From: JAVVXB01 sp036651815
GTDB taxonomy: Bacteria; Bacillota; Clostridia; Christensenellales; CAG-138
Direction: 5' to 3'
NCBI GenBank assembly: GCA_036651815.1
Contig: JAVVXB010000006.1
Location: 1 to 64,000, forward strand
Length of the DNA stretch: 64,000 nt
Shown here: positions 25,270 to 34,410 of the stretch, piece by piece
Layout of the letters: every line of letters starts with the position of its first letter
How positions within the stretch are numbered: position 1 is the first letter of the stretch
Notes under the pieces: model-generated
The model's database searches: none
What the model saw: the letters and a program-made list of their open reading frames with translations, nothing else
Told to the model about the DNA's origin: nothing
Program-made: the position numbers and the translations under genes

Positions 25270-26134
25270 CGTTTTCGCCCAAAATCATTTTTTTTAAAAT
25301 TCGCACGGCCAGTTTTTCTGCAACCGGCTGCTTATACTGGGTCGAATGACGAATGCCGGCAATTTCCGGAATCTTATTGGAAATTGCCTTCGCCACAGCA
25401 GCAATATCCATCTCATCATTTTTCTTTCCTATCAACATAGCAGAAATATCATCAAATCGCAAAGGCTGTGGGAAGGTCGCGCCAAGCGTCATATCAAAGT
25501 ACATAACCTTTCCATCTTTGTTCATTTGTAAAACAGTGGACACCGTCATACGGGAGATCGCCAGCGCACGTCTTCTACCCAGTTTGTAAAAATTAGACTG
25601 GCATCCTTCCGGTAGCTTCCGAATAATCACCGCCGTGATCAGATCACCATTCTGTAAGCTCGTTTTATAGGGACCAAGTACCACGTCACACAACGATAGC
25701 GTCATAGTCTCACCCGTACGTCGCACTTCCACCAACGCGTGCAGCACCGCAAGTGCAGAAAAAGTATCCGCAGCGGGAGAGGCATTGGCAATGTTGCCAC
25801 CGATGGTGGCATGGTTGCGAATCTGCGGGGAACCCACCGTTGCCGAAGCCAGCGACAGTATCGTGGCATACCGCTGAATCAACGAAGATTCCGCAATCTC
25901 TGCATGTGTAGTCAATGCGCCAATACGCAGGGTATCGCCGCAATCGGTCACGCCCTTGAGCGCTTTAACTTCGTAGATATCAATCACGCTACGGTCGTAA
26001 TAGCATTCTTTCTCTCTTGCCTTGACAAGGATATCCGTTCCGCCGGCAAAGTACAGCACTGGGCCTTTTGCCAATTTTACAGCATTTAGTGCTTCTTCCA
26101 CAGTTGATGCCCGAACATATTCCAACATATGCAT
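25262..26134 (-). CDS. Molybdenum hydroxylase FAD-binding subunit (XdhB/CoxM type)
   Basis: 290 aa FAD_binding_5 plus CO-dehydrogenase-flavoprotein C-terminal domain. FAD motifs are YFAGGTDILV (~29-38) and TIGGNIANASPAAD (~108-121). It passes electrons from the Fe-S clusters to NAD+ or another acceptor. It is the only such subunit in the window although there are two large subunits and two Fe-S subunits. The start may be ATG 1 or ATG 3 (two codons apart). Confidence 0.92.
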   Translation of the reverse strand: MHMLEYVRASTVEEALNAVKLAKGPVLYFAGGTDILVKAREKECYYDRSVIDIYEVKALKGVTDCGDTLRIGALTTHAEIAESSLIQRYATILSLASATVGSPQIRNHATIGGNIANASPAADTFSALAVLHALVEVRRTGETMTLSLCDVVLGPYKTSLQNGDLITAVIIRKLPEGCQSNFYKLGRRRALAISRMTVSTVLQMNKDGKVMYFDMTLGATFPQPLRFDDISAMLIGKKNDEMDIAAVAKAISNKIPEIAGIRHSTQYKQPVAEKLAVRILKKMILGENDE

Positions 26135-26137
26135 ACT

Positions 26138-28447
26138 TTATCTACCTTCCTCTTTTTCCGATGCACGTACAGCGGCAAACACGCTGTCAAGGTCTGCTGG
26201 GAGCTTTTTAATGGTGCCGGCCTTACCAAGTGCATGATTGAGCGCACATATGACCGCTGCTGCACCCGGTTCCGTTGCAGGTTCACCAAGCGAACGGCCT
26301 CCAAAGGGTGCACGTGGATCCGGATGCTCATCCAATAACGACACGTTCTCCCCAATGTCCAGCGCGGTCGGTATCAAATACTCTTCAAAGTTTAGATGTT
26401 TGATCTCAGTTGTCTTGGGATTTACCGCCAGATCCTCCATCAGCGCCATACCCATACCCATAACCATACCGCCATAGATTTGTCCTTTCGCCATGGATGG
26501 ATTGATGGCACGACCCATATCATGGCATCCGACCATACGAATCACCTGTACTTCACCCGTATCCATATCCACCTCAACCTCTGCACCATGGCTAGAATAG
26601 GTATAACTGCGGAATGCCTCACCAAAGCCATTTTTTTCATCCCAGGCAATCTTCGGCATAACAAAGGTCCCTACAGCAGCCGGTGTCAAACCACAGTTAT
26701 ATGCAGCAACCACCGCATCCGCAAAGGAGATGGTCTGGTCGGAAAATGTAACTTTTTCGTTTTCAAAAACGATATTCTCCACCGATTTTCCATAGATCCG
26801 CCCAACACCCTCCGCTAAAATAGAGTGGATTGTTTTTGCCGCATCCAAAATAGCGCTGCCGCCTATAAAGGTGCCGCGTGAAGCAATGGCCGCGCCGGTT
26901 AGCGGTGATTTCCCGGTGTCAGTTTCACTCATCGTAATGCGCTCAAAAGCAGTTCCCACAGCTTCCGCAGCAATCTGTGCAAGGCAGGTTCTCAACCCTT
27001 GACCCTGTTCTGTCAGGCCACAGTTAACATGTACGCTGGCATCGGCTTCCACTTCGATATAGACCCGTCCTACATCCAGCGCCTCCGCTCCAATGCTGAC
27101 CCCGCGAAGGCTACAGGCGATGCCTACGCCACGGCGTTTGCTGCCATGCTTTTTGTTCTCCACATTGTAGCGGGCAAATTTATCATCAAACTCCAGCTCT
27201 TTTGCCACTTTCTCCATGACAGAAGCGATGCTGACCGTGTGAAAATTCATCACCTGTCCGGTGATACTCGTATCCCCGGTTTTTAAAAAGTTTTTGCGTC
27301 GCAGTTCCATAGGCGATATCCGGAGCTTTTCTGCTAGTTCGTCCATCGCATTCTCCATAGCAAAGATTGCCTGCGGCGTGCCAAAGCCACGCATGGAACC
27401 TGTATGTACATTGTTGGTCAAAACAGCCTTGGATTCATAATCTACATGATCAATGTGATAGGGTCCGGCGCCAAGGGTGATGGTTTTCCACATTACGCCC
27501 TGCGACATATTAACATAGGCACCACCATCACCAACAGCTCGTCCTTGTACCGCTTGAATTTTTCCATCCTTTGCGGCGCCGATCTTGATTTTAAAAGAAA
27601 TCGGATGGCGTTTATAAGATTCACGGATCGATTCTTCCCGCGTCAATACATAACGTGCTGGCCGGCCGAGACGCAACGCTATTAAACCTGCGCGTACTGC
27701 AAGTGGCTCAACGGACTCAAGCTTGCCACCAAAAGTACCGCCGATAACACTTGGTTGAATAAGGACACGTGCCAACGGCAGATTTAACGTTCTGCTGACT
27801 GAAAGGCGTACCATATAAGGATTTTGGATGGAACCAAGAATCGTCAGTTCCGGGCGCATCCGGCTGGGTATAGCAACAATGGCCTCAGGCTCGATATACG
27901 CATGCTCTACAAACTGGGTATCATAGCTGGTTTGTACAATCACATCCGAATTTCGAAACCCTTCCTCAACATCTCCTTTATGTGTATAGCAATTGCAACA
28001 GACATTATCCGGATAATCCGCATTCAGGCAATAATCGGCTCCCTCTGCCAAAGCAGGGCTTGATAAAACAGGTAGTTCCTCATAATCGGCATAGACATAC
28101 TTTGCAGCTTCGGCTGCCTGCTGCGGAGACTCTGCGGCAACGACAGCAATTACATCCCCTAAATATCTGGTTTTATCCTCAGCAAGCACATATTGATCCA
28201 CAACAATTTCACCAATTTTCTTTGCCCCGGGGATGTCCTTGGCCGTAATAATCGTGCAAACGCCGGGCATCCGTTCCGCTTTTTTTGTGTGAATTTTCAG
28301 AATGCGCGCATGCGGATATGCCGCATAAACGCCCTTGCAATAAACCATGCCAGGCAAAAAAATATCAGCACCATATACGGCGCGTCCGGTTGCCTTTGCC
28401 ATGGAATCTATGCGCGGTAGCTCCTGCCCAACGGTATGCATCTCCAC
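26138..28447 (-). CDS. Molybdenum hydroxylase large subunit (xanthine dehydrogenase family, XdhA/XdhD-like)
   Basis: 769 aa molybdopterin-binding subunit. The N-terminal ald_xan_dh_C-like domain (~15-130) is followed by cofactor-binding motifs GGTFGGKLESVEPL (~225) and GFGTPQ (~345), and the active-site glutamate region GEPATEPGAAAVI near the C terminus. It probably hydroxylates an N-heterocycle such as a purine. The GTG at 28447 is preferred: GGAGG lies 7 nt upstream, protein MEMHTVGQEL. With 25262 and 24754 it makes a complete three-subunit enzyme. Confidence 0.92.
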   Translation of the reverse strand: MEMHTVGQELPRIDSMAKATGRAVYGADIFLPGMVYCKGVYAAYPHARILKIHTKKAERMPGVCTIITAKDIPGAKKIGEIVVDQYVLAEDKTRYLGDVIAVVAAESPQQAAEAAKYVYADYEELPVLSSPALAEGADYCLNADYPDNVCCNCYTHKGDVEEGFRNSDVIVQTSYDTQFVEHAYIEPEAIVAIPSRMRPELTILGSIQNPYMVRLSVSRTLNLPLARVLIQPSVIGGTFGGKLESVEPLAVRAGLIALRLGRPARYVLTREESIRESYKRHPISFKIKIGAAKDGKIQAVQGRAVGDGGAYVNMSQGVMWKTITLGAGPYHIDHVDYESKAVLTNNVHTGSMRGFGTPQAIFAMENAMDELAEKLRISPMELRRKNFLKTGDTSITGQVMNFHTVSIASVMEKVAKELEFDDKFARYNVENKKHGSKRRGVGIACSLRGVSIGAEALDVGRVYIEVEADASVHVNCGLTEQGQGLRTCLAQIAAEAVGTAFERITMSETDTGKSPLTGAAIASRGTFIGGSAILDAAKTIHSILAEGVGRIYGKSVENIVFENEKVTFSDQTISFADAVVAAYNCGLTPAAVGTFVMPKIAWDEKNGFGEAFRSYTYSSHGAEVEVDMDTGEVQVIRMVGCHDMGRAINPSMAKGQIYGGMVMGMGMALMEDLAVNPKTTEIKHLNFEEYLIPTALDIGENVSLLDEHPDPRAPFGGRSLGEPATEPGAAAVICALNHALGKAGTIKKLPADLDSVFAAVRASEKEEGR

Positions 28448-28501
28448 AAAACTACCTCCTTTTGTTAGTTCTATTGATTTTTTTACAATCACTTTTTTGT
28501 T

Positions 28502-28544
28502 TGATTCATGCGCACACAACAAACAATCCTGTACGCATGAATCA
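28502..28544 (-). promoter_or_regulatory. Intercistronic stem-loop
   Basis: Perfect 11-bp inverted repeat TGATTCATGCG/CGCATGAATCA, extendable by four more pairs, in the 116-bp gap between the RraA-like gene and the large subunit. No T-run follows on either strand, so it looks like an RNA-processing or stability element that splits the long message. Confidence 0.55.
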
Positions 28545-28563
28545 TAAAATTATCAAGAGATCT

Positions 28564-29217
28564 TCAAATTGCGCCAACCTTCCGGTAGACTTCCTCCAGC
28601 GAAACACCCTTGCACAAACTTGCCCGCACCGTGTTTTCCTTTTCTATCGTCACTACCGATCGAGTTATCACTTCGTCGGCGATATCCTTTGGAATGATGC
28701 AAACACCGTCAATATCACCAAAGATATAATCACCCGGATGAATCATAACTCCGTCTATTGTCACAGGGATGCCGCACTCATTGATTTCGCAACGGCCTTT
28801 GGAGGTCGTTGGAAGAGCGCCACGGTAGAACAGTGGAAACTTCATTGTCTTCAATGCGCGAAGATCTCGTGCCTTTGCATCGATCAGAACACCAACGCCC
28901 TTACGTTGCAGCACCGCTGTTGCAAACAATTCACCAAATACAGCACAGTTCATCTCGCCGCGAAGTGCAAGTACATACACTTCTCCCGGCTTAAGTTGAT
29001 CAACTACCTTACACTGCGCTGTCAGCGGATCATCCGGCATGGTGTAAACCTGCGTGCCAATGCTGGTAAAGGCGGGACCATACAGCACGGTGTCATCCTC
29101 CAGCGGAAAAATACCGCTTTGCAGGGACTGGTTACGATAACCCATTTCGTCCAAGACGTCACAGATTACGCCACTATACAGCGACTTCCTAATAAATTCA
29201 TCATCATACTGTTTCAT
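28564..29217 (-). CDS. RraA-like / 4-hydroxy-4-methyl-2-oxoglutarate aldolase-type protein
   Basis: 217 aa. RraA/DlpA fold: SGVICDVLDEMG (~residue 14), GPAFTSIGTQVY, GELFATAVLQRKGVGVLIDAKARD (~100-125) with the Arg-Asp pair of the metal-dependent aldolase site, and GDYIFGDIDGVCIIP (~170). Relatives cleave 4-hydroxy-2-oxo diacids to pyruvate or bind RNase E; in a catabolic cluster the aldolase or decarboxylase role is more likely. The ATG at 29217 follows GAGGTG. The CMD-like gene lies 51 bp upstream. Confidence 0.85.
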   Translation of the reverse strand: MKQYDDEFIRKSLYSGVICDVLDEMGYRNQSLQSGIFPLEDDTVLYGPAFTSIGTQVYTMPDDPLTAQCKVVDQLKPGEVYVLALRGEMNCAVFGELFATAVLQRKGVGVLIDAKARDLRALKTMKFPLFYRGALPTTSKGRCEINECGIPVTIDGVMIHPGDYIFGDIDGVCIIPKDIADEVITRSVVTIEKENTVRASLCKGVSLEEVYRKVGAI

Positions 29218-29268
29218 TTTGTTCACCTCATACAATTCTATGGTCGCGCGGTGTCTCGGAATCATCCG

Positions 29269-29589
29269 TTACGCTTCTTCAATGGCTTTATAGACGCCAA
29301 TATTTTCCAATACCATTGGAAGGCCCGCTGCAGAATACACAATGCGCATGGCCTCAATGGCTTGTTCTTTTGTTGCGCCGGCATCAATGGCCTCCTTTGC
29401 GCAAGCAGCGGCTCCGCTAGGATGGTTACAGATGGCATCCGCTACCATAGAGATCAGATGCTTATATTTGGGTTCCAATGCACCTTCACAATGCACGAGG
29501 TCAAGGGTTTCGTCCACCAAGGCATAAAGCTTAGCATCCGCATTTGCGATGGATCTTAAGAAAAAGGGTACCTCTTTGTTCGCCATCAT
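29269..29589 (-). CDS. Carboxymuconolactone decarboxylase-like (CMD/AhpD fold) small protein
   Basis: 106 aa, all-helical. YKHLISMVADAICNHPSGAAACAKEAIDAGATKEQ matches the CMD core in general, but the usual CxxC pair is replaced by a single Cys with His two residues on, plus a second Cys nine residues after the first. AhpD-type peroxidase chemistry is therefore unlikely, a decarboxylase/lactonase-like or structural role more so. The ATG directly follows the stop of the upstream Fe-S subunit gene (TAAATG) with AAGGAG inside that gene. Confidence 0.8.
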   Translation of the reverse strand: MMANKEVPFFLRSIANADAKLYALVDETLDLVHCEGALEPKYKHLISMVADAICNHPSGAAACAKEAIDAGATKEQAIEAMRIVYSAAGLPMVLENIGVYKAIEEA

Positions 29590-30069
29590 TTAATTCTCCT
29601 TTATGCGTAATAATTCAGCGGCTTGCATCACCGCGTCAATAATTTTGATATAGCCTGTACACCGGCAAATATTTCCAGACAGAGCCTTGGCTGCTTCCTC
29701 TCGCGTTGGATTTGGATTTTTATCCAGCAATGCCTTCGTCGTCATAACCATTCCCGGCGTACAGAATCCACATTGCACAGCACCCGCATCGAGAAAAGCC
29801 TGTTGCACAGGATCCAACGTTCCATCCTGTGCTGCCAGCCCTTCAATGGTCAGTATACTGTGGCCAGCTACCTGCGACGAAAGAACCATGCAGGAATTGA
29901 CCGGCGCTCCATCCAGCAGCACTGTACACGCGCCGCATTCGCCCTCTCTGCACGCGGCTTTGGTTCCCGTCAGCGCAAAGCGTTCACGCAGCATGTCCAC
30001 TAACAATTCGCCAGGTTTTTCTTCAATTGTAACGGCATTGCCGTTTAGCATAAATTTCATCCAGCTCAT
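29590..30069 (-). CDS. Second molybdenum hydroxylase [2Fe-2S] subunit
   Basis: 159 aa with CREGECGACTVLLDG...C (~40-60) and QCGFCTPGMV...NICRCTGYIKI (~99-140), both [2Fe-2S] sites complete. It is a separate paralogue of the 24754 subunit and presumably serves one of the two large subunits (26138 or 39405). It overlaps the upstream lipoprotein gene by 4 bp (ATGA) and abuts the CMD-like gene. Confidence 0.93.
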   Translation of the reverse strand: MSWMKFMLNGNAVTIEEKPGELLVDMLRERFALTGTKAACREGECGACTVLLDGAPVNSCMVLSSQVAGHSILTIEGLAAQDGTLDPVQQAFLDAGAVQCGFCTPGMVMTTKALLDKNPNPTREEAAKALSGNICRCTGYIKIIDAVMQAAELLRIKEN

Positions 30070-30722
30070 TGAAACGCCTCTGCAATTTCTTCAACCGTTT
30101 TCCCCTGCTCCAACATTTTTTCAATGTATTTTTGTTGGACAATTGTTAACGGCTTCGTTCTTCCCATGTTGATGCGATAGAAAACAGCCTCCGGTGCCAT
30201 AAGCAGGCGAACCTGCAGATCCTTGAGCTGAACTTTTTGAATCAGCTTTTCCAACGCATTGTTGAATTCTTCCTCTGTCGGTTCGCGCCCATAATAGTGC
30301 TGATAGGTATCCATAATAAATGTCTTGCGCAGTGCATTTTTTGTTTGTTGCAAAAAAGGGTCATAAGTGTGATAAACCTTATCCGTAAATATTTGTGTCA
30401 TCACGCCATCTCCAATGCGATAGTCCACCAGCTCGTTCTGCGTGAATACTATAGGCGTGAGCGCGTCCTTTTCATATACCACTACCTGGTACGGCGCATC
30501 ATGAACAATGTATGTCTTTACTTCAACGACATTTTCGATCGTCATAGGAATCATCACATTCTGATTCTGATACCGCACAACGGCTGTATTCGGCAAAGGC
30601 TGTGCTTTGCATGCTGCTAAGCAGCAAAGCACAAGCCAACAAGCTAAGATGCCTATGGCAGCAATTCCAAGAGAAGTCCTTCCGTTTTCTTCACAGCAAT
30701 CCTTTGAGAAAATCATAGGCAT
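30066..30722 (-). CDS. Unknown lipoprotein embedded in the catabolic run
   Basis: 218 aa. A ~17-residue hydrophobic segment ends in the lipobox LAAC (Cys ~38), so the mature part should be lipid-anchored outside the membrane. The rest is soluble and unrecognised; its C-terminal third is helical and charged (PTEEEFNNALEKLIQKV; KYIEKMLEQGKTVEEIAEAF), reminiscent of SurA/PrsA-like N-terminal helices without a rotamase domain. GAGGGG is 7 nt before the ATG. It overlaps the isomerase gene upstream by 32 bp and the Fe-S gene by 4 bp, so it is coupled to both. Confidence 0.7.
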   Translation of the reverse strand: MPMIFSKDCCEENGRTSLGIAAIGILACWLVLCCLAACKAQPLPNTAVVRYQNQNVMIPMTIENVVEVKTYIVHDAPYQVVVYEKDALTPIVFTQNELVDYRIGDGVMTQIFTDKVYHTYDPFLQQTKNALRKTFIMDTYQHYYGREPTEEEFNNALEKLIQKVQLKDLQVRLLMAPEAVFYRINMGRTKPLTIVQQKYIEKMLEQGKTVEEIAEAFQ

Positions 30723-31518
30723 TCTGAATCCCCTCTTCGTTTACATACTCAAGCAAAATGGGGCCGTCATATCTGATTTCTTTCAGTTGTTTAACAAGAT
30801 AGATATAATCGAGTACGCCCTTACCCGCTCCGACGAAGACTGACTTACAGTTGATAATCTTTGTGTCTTTTGCATGTACCATTGAAAGATCATTGCCACA
30901 GAGTGTGAAGAACTCATTGATTAGCGCGCAGGTATCGCCAGAATTCTGCTCGATTACCATGTTGGCCATATCCAACGCGATTTTTAAATTCGGTGTCTGA
31001 ACGTCGTCCAACATGCGGCGGAGTGTACGAGGGGATTTGGTCAGCTGGCCAAAGTGCGGCTCAAGTGCAAATGTCACGCCTTCTTCCTTTGCACGTGCGC
31101 AGATTTCCTTCATGGTACCTACCACGGCATCCCAAACCTCAGGCAGATAATTATTCGGATGATCCACCCAGGCATTGTCCGGATTTGCGCTCCCGGTTTC
31201 AGAAACAATTGTCGTGCAGCCAAACCTCTGGGGCAAAACCAGCTTCCTCAGAAACTGATTCTTTGCCGCCTGACGGGCATCCGTCTCTGGAAACGCAATC
31301 TTCTGATGTCCGCTGATAGCAACAATTTCGATTCCCTCATCTGCAAATGCGTTTCGTACATCACTGCAGAATTCCGGTGTGAGTTCGTCAATGCTGTAGG
31401 CCTTTCCATTGAACGCCAAATCTAACTGAACTTTCTTAATGCCATAAGCCGCGATACGCTTTGCGTTCTCCTGCGGTGTATAGGCCTTGAACATTGAATT
31501 GATAATACCAACTTCCAT
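30691..31518 (-). CDS. Sugar phosphate isomerase/epimerase-like TIM barrel protein
   Basis: 275 aa AP-endonuclease-2/xylose-isomerase-like barrel. Likely metal ligands lie in FALEPHFG (~residue 155), IALDMANMV (~183), MVHAKDTK (~218) and ILLEYV (~258). The family covers hydroxypyruvate isomerase, tagatose epimerase, myo-inosose dehydratase and others; specificity cannot be read here. SDR gene 32 bp upstream; 3' end overlaps the lipoprotein gene. Confidence 0.86.
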   Translation of the reverse strand: MEVGIINSMFKAYTPQENAKRIAAYGIKKVQLDLAFNGKAYSIDELTPEFCSDVRNAFADEGIEIVAISGHQKIAFPETDARQAAKNQFLRKLVLPQRFGCTTIVSETGSANPDNAWVDHPNNYLPEVWDAVVGTMKEICARAKEEGVTFALEPHFGQLTKSPRTLRRMLDDVQTPNLKIALDMANMVIEQNSGDTCALINEFFTLCGNDLSMVHAKDTKIINCKSVFVGAGKGVLDYIYLVKQLKEIRYDGPILLEYVNEEGIQNAYDFLKGLL

Positions 31519-31550
31519 ATTTTTGTCTCCTTTTTCTGCAATTGATCGGA

Positions 31551-32312
31551 TTATCGAGCGGTATAGCCGCCATCAACGAGAAGATTCTGTCCGATGACAT
31601 AATCGGATGCTGCGGACGCCAGGAAGATTGCCGGGCCCACCATATCAATGGGCTGCGCAATACGCCCTAATGGAATCAAAGCGTTCATTTCTGTCACCGC
31701 CTGAGGATTGTTATCAAACATGCCGGCTGTCAGCGCCGTACGCACCATACCTGGGCTAATGCCATTGACATACACGCCATAGGGAATCCACTCGGTGGCC
31801 AGGGCCTTCGTCAGTTGAATCAGGCCTGCTTTGGCCGCTGCATAACTGCTGCCTGAATCGCCGGTGACAACCACGCCGCTCATGGAACACAGATTCACAA
31901 TCTTGCCGTGTCTTTGCGGAATCATGATCTTCCCAGCTTCGCGGCAGCACCAAAACACACTGCTGAGAAAATGATTGATCACGCTGTTCCAAATTTCTTC
32001 CGTCATATCCACCGCAGAGGAAAAGGCACCGATGCCAGCAGAATTAACCAGAATATCAAGGGTGTCGAATTCCGTCTTTACCTTGGCAAACAGCGTCTCA
32101 ACTGCGGCCTTTGAGTTGATATCGGCCACGAGATAGCTGGCTGTCCCACCAATGACTTTGATCGCCTCCACAACGGCTTTTGCATTTTTTTCGGACACAT
32201 CCGAAACCAGAACCCGTGCCCCTTGCTCTGCTAGCCCTTTGGCAATCGCACTACCAATGCCACCCGCGCCAATGACAAACGCATTTTTACCCGTCAAATC
32301 AAACATGTTCAT
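31551..32312 (-). CDS. Short-chain dehydrogenase/reductase
   Basis: 253 aa classical SDR: cofactor motif GAGGIGSAIA (~residues 13-22), NSAG (~88), catalytic Ser ~140, YAAAK (Tyr/Lys ~155-159) and DGGYT at the C terminus. Gluconate 5-dehydrogenase-type SDRs are close in sequence style, which would link to the KDG kinase and aldolase, but this is inference. ATG at 32312 with GAGGTG 8 nt upstream. It follows the ABC permease genes. Confidence 0.9.
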   Translation of the reverse strand: MNMFDLTGKNAFVIGAGGIGSAIAKGLAEQGARVLVSDVSEKNAKAVVEAIKVIGGTASYLVADINSKAAVETLFAKVKTEFDTLDILVNSAGIGAFSSAVDMTEEIWNSVINHFLSSVFWCCREAGKIMIPQRHGKIVNLCSMSGVVVTGDSGSSYAAAKAGLIQLTKALATEWIPYGVYVNGISPGMVRTALTAGMFDNNPQAVTEMNALIPLGRIAQPIDMVGPAIFLASAASDYVIGQNLLVDGGYTAR

Positions 32313-32346
32313 AAAGCACACCTCTATTCAAATAATTTCTGTAGAA

Positions 32347-33294
32347 TTAACTGAGTTCTTTACTTTCCCTAATATAGGGAACGCCTATCACAGAGGGATT
32401 AACGTATCTGGACTTTGCCGCAATGACCAACGCTAAAATGGTCAATATGTATGGGAGCATAACCAAAAATTGATAGGGAATATCAAAGCTGAGTGCTTGC
32501 AGACGCAGCTGTATGGCATCCGCAAATCCAAAGATGAATGACCCAAGCAATGCATTGGATGGTTTCCAGCGGGCAAACACAACCAGCGCAATGGCAATAT
32601 AGCCACGGTTGCTGCTCATGCCATCAGAGAACATGCCGATGCTCAGTGTTAGATAAGCCCCTGCGAGGAAGGCCAGCACTGCGCCAACGATCCACATCCA
32701 ATACCGGATCTTGTTGACATCAATCCCCATGGTGTCCGCAGCTTGTGCATTGCCACCAACCGCACGAATCTTGAGTCCAATATTGGTTCGAAACAGGATG
32801 AAAGAAGTGATCGGTACTAGCAAAATAGCGGTATAAGCCAAGATATTCTGATTAAACAGAAATCCGATGATCGGAATGTCCGCCAGAAACGGAATGCGCA
32901 GACTCTGCAGCATCACTGCCTTCGTCGGGATTAATGATACACCAATGATATAGCGGTTAAAGAAACCCGTTGCGCCAATTGCAAAAAAGTTGAATACAAC
33001 GCCCGCGATAGACTGATTGGTATTCATTTTTAATGTCAACATGCCCATAAATAAACCGATGAGAACACCAACGGCAACAGACAACAAGATACCGATTGCC
33101 GCACTGGCGCTGAAAAGCGCTCCGATGAAGGACACAAAACATCCCAACAGAATCATTCCTTCAATCCCCATATTAAGCATGCCTGAACGTTCCACGAATA
33201 TCTCACCCAACGTTGCAAGCAATAACGGAATCGCCATGGAAAAGCTACCGGACAGAATGCCTGTGACAAATTGTGATGTAAAAACAGAATCCAT
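32347..33294 (-). CDS. Nucleoside-type ABC transporter permease 2 (BPD_transp_2)
   Basis: 315 aa, about eight to nine membrane segments. EIFVERSGMLNMGIEGMILLG (in part ~30-50) and the loop GGNAQAADTMGIDVNKIRYW are family signatures of the BmpA-dependent nucleoside importers (YufQ/NupC type). Pairs with the permease 19 bp upstream, the ATPase and the BmpA-like lipoprotein. Confidence 0.92.
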   Translation of the reverse strand: MDSVFTSQFVTGILSGSFSMAIPLLLATLGEIFVERSGMLNMGIEGMILLGCFVSFIGALFSASAAIGILLSVAVGVLIGLFMGMLTLKMNTNQSIAGVVFNFFAIGATGFFNRYIIGVSLIPTKAVMLQSLRIPFLADIPIIGFLFNQNILAYTAILLVPITSFILFRTNIGLKIRAVGGNAQAADTMGIDVNKIRYWMWIVGAVLAFLAGAYLTLSIGMFSDGMSSNRGYIAIALVVFARWKPSNALLGSFIFGFADAIQLRLQALSFDIPYQFLVMLPYILTILALVIAAKSRYVNPSVIGVPYIRESKELS

Positions 33295-33312
33295 TGTGAC
33301 ATTCCTCCTTCC

Positions 33313-34410
33313 TTATGCGGTTGCCTGAATGGCATTTTTTTTGAGATAGCTTTGACGACGGATACCCTTTCGAACTCTTTTTACCGCATATTCGCTCATA
33401 ATCCAGAAGAACACCGTTACGCCCTGAATCAGCGAAGACAGCATGCTCGGCGTACCGACTGCACGCTGCATGGCATCGGCACCTGCCGTAAGACTTGCAA
33501 ATATAAACGCTGCTACCGCTATATAGAATGGATTGCGTTTGCCAAGATGTGCCACAACAATAGCCGTATAGCCATAGTTGCCAGTAACGCTTTCAATCAG
33601 CCGGTGATGCAGACCTGTTGCTTCAAATGCGCCGGCAAGGCCACCAAAGCCGCCGGAGATCATCATGGATACAATCATAATGCTAGCAACCGGCATCCCC
33701 GCATAACTGGCCGCTTTGCTGGAAAGACCAACTGCCTTGAGGCAATAACCAGAAGTGGTTTTGTTAATGAAAAACCAGACAACAAACACACATAAAATTG
33801 CAACTAGAATGCCAAGATGCAGTTTTGTGCTTTTTATAAGAATTGGCATCTGAAAATTTTCTTCAAACATTGGGGTATGATGCATCGGCGTTTGTGGATC
33901 TTTCATCGGTACGCTGACCAAATAGGAGACAATGCCAGCGGCCACCTCGTTGAGCATAACAGTCATTACGATCTCGCTGATGCCAAACTTGGTCTTAAAA
34001 TAAGCAACTGGTAGCGCCCACAGCATTCCAAAGAGCATACCAACCACCATAATTAGTATAATTGCAACCACGCGCGGCGTTTCAGCAGGCATATTGAGCG
34101 CAACCAATGAAGCGCCTAATGCACCGGCATACATCTGACCTTCGCCACCAATATTAAACATGCCACTCTGTGCAGCAATGGCAAAACCCAATGCCACGAG
34201 TAACAACGGAGCCGCTTTCGAAAGCGTTTCAGCAAGATTATACTTTGTACCCCATGCGCCACGGAGCATTGCAGCATACGCTGTTCCTAAATCTGCTTTA
34301 TACATCAAGAGTAACAAGCTACAGACAGCAAAGGAGAGCAGCAAGGTGAGCAATACCACGAAAATTCCATCCGTGGATCTGCGGTAATCAGCTTTTTTCA
34401 TATTTGTCAT
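33313..34410 (-). CDS. Nucleoside-type ABC transporter permease 1 (BPD_transp_2)
   Basis: 365 aa, multi-pass membrane protein (YufP type) with GFAIAAQSGMFNIGGEGQMYAGA and KTKFGISEIVMTVMLNE segments. The ATG at 34410 is chosen for its GGAGGG at 8-nt spacing, which lies inside the end of the ATPase gene (23-bp overlap). Heterodimerises with the next permease to import a nucleoside or related base. Confidence 0.92.
   Translation of the reverse strand: MTNMKKADYRRSTDGIFVVLLTLLLSFAVCSLLLLMYKADLGTAYAAMLRGAWGTKYNLAETLSKAAPLLLVALGFAIAAQSGMFNIGGEGQMYAGALGASLVALNMPAETPRVVAIILIMVVGMLFGMLWALPVAYFKTKFGISEIVMTVMLNEVAAGIVSYLVSVPMKDPQTPMHHTPMFEENFQMPILIKSTKLHLGILVAILCVFVVWFFINKTTSGYCLKAVGLSSKAASYAGMPVASIMIVSMMISGGFGGLAGAFEATGLHHRLIESVTGNYGYTAIVVAHLGKRNPFYIAVAAFIFASLTAGADAMQRAVGTPSMLSSLIQGVTVFFWIMSEYAVKRVRKGIRRQSYLKKNAIQATA

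Noticed and set aside
28285..29559. Long plus-strand open frame (about 424 codons)
   Set aside because: Antisense to the molybdenum hydroxylase, RraA-like and CMD-like genes; translation rich in His/Cys without any family pattern.
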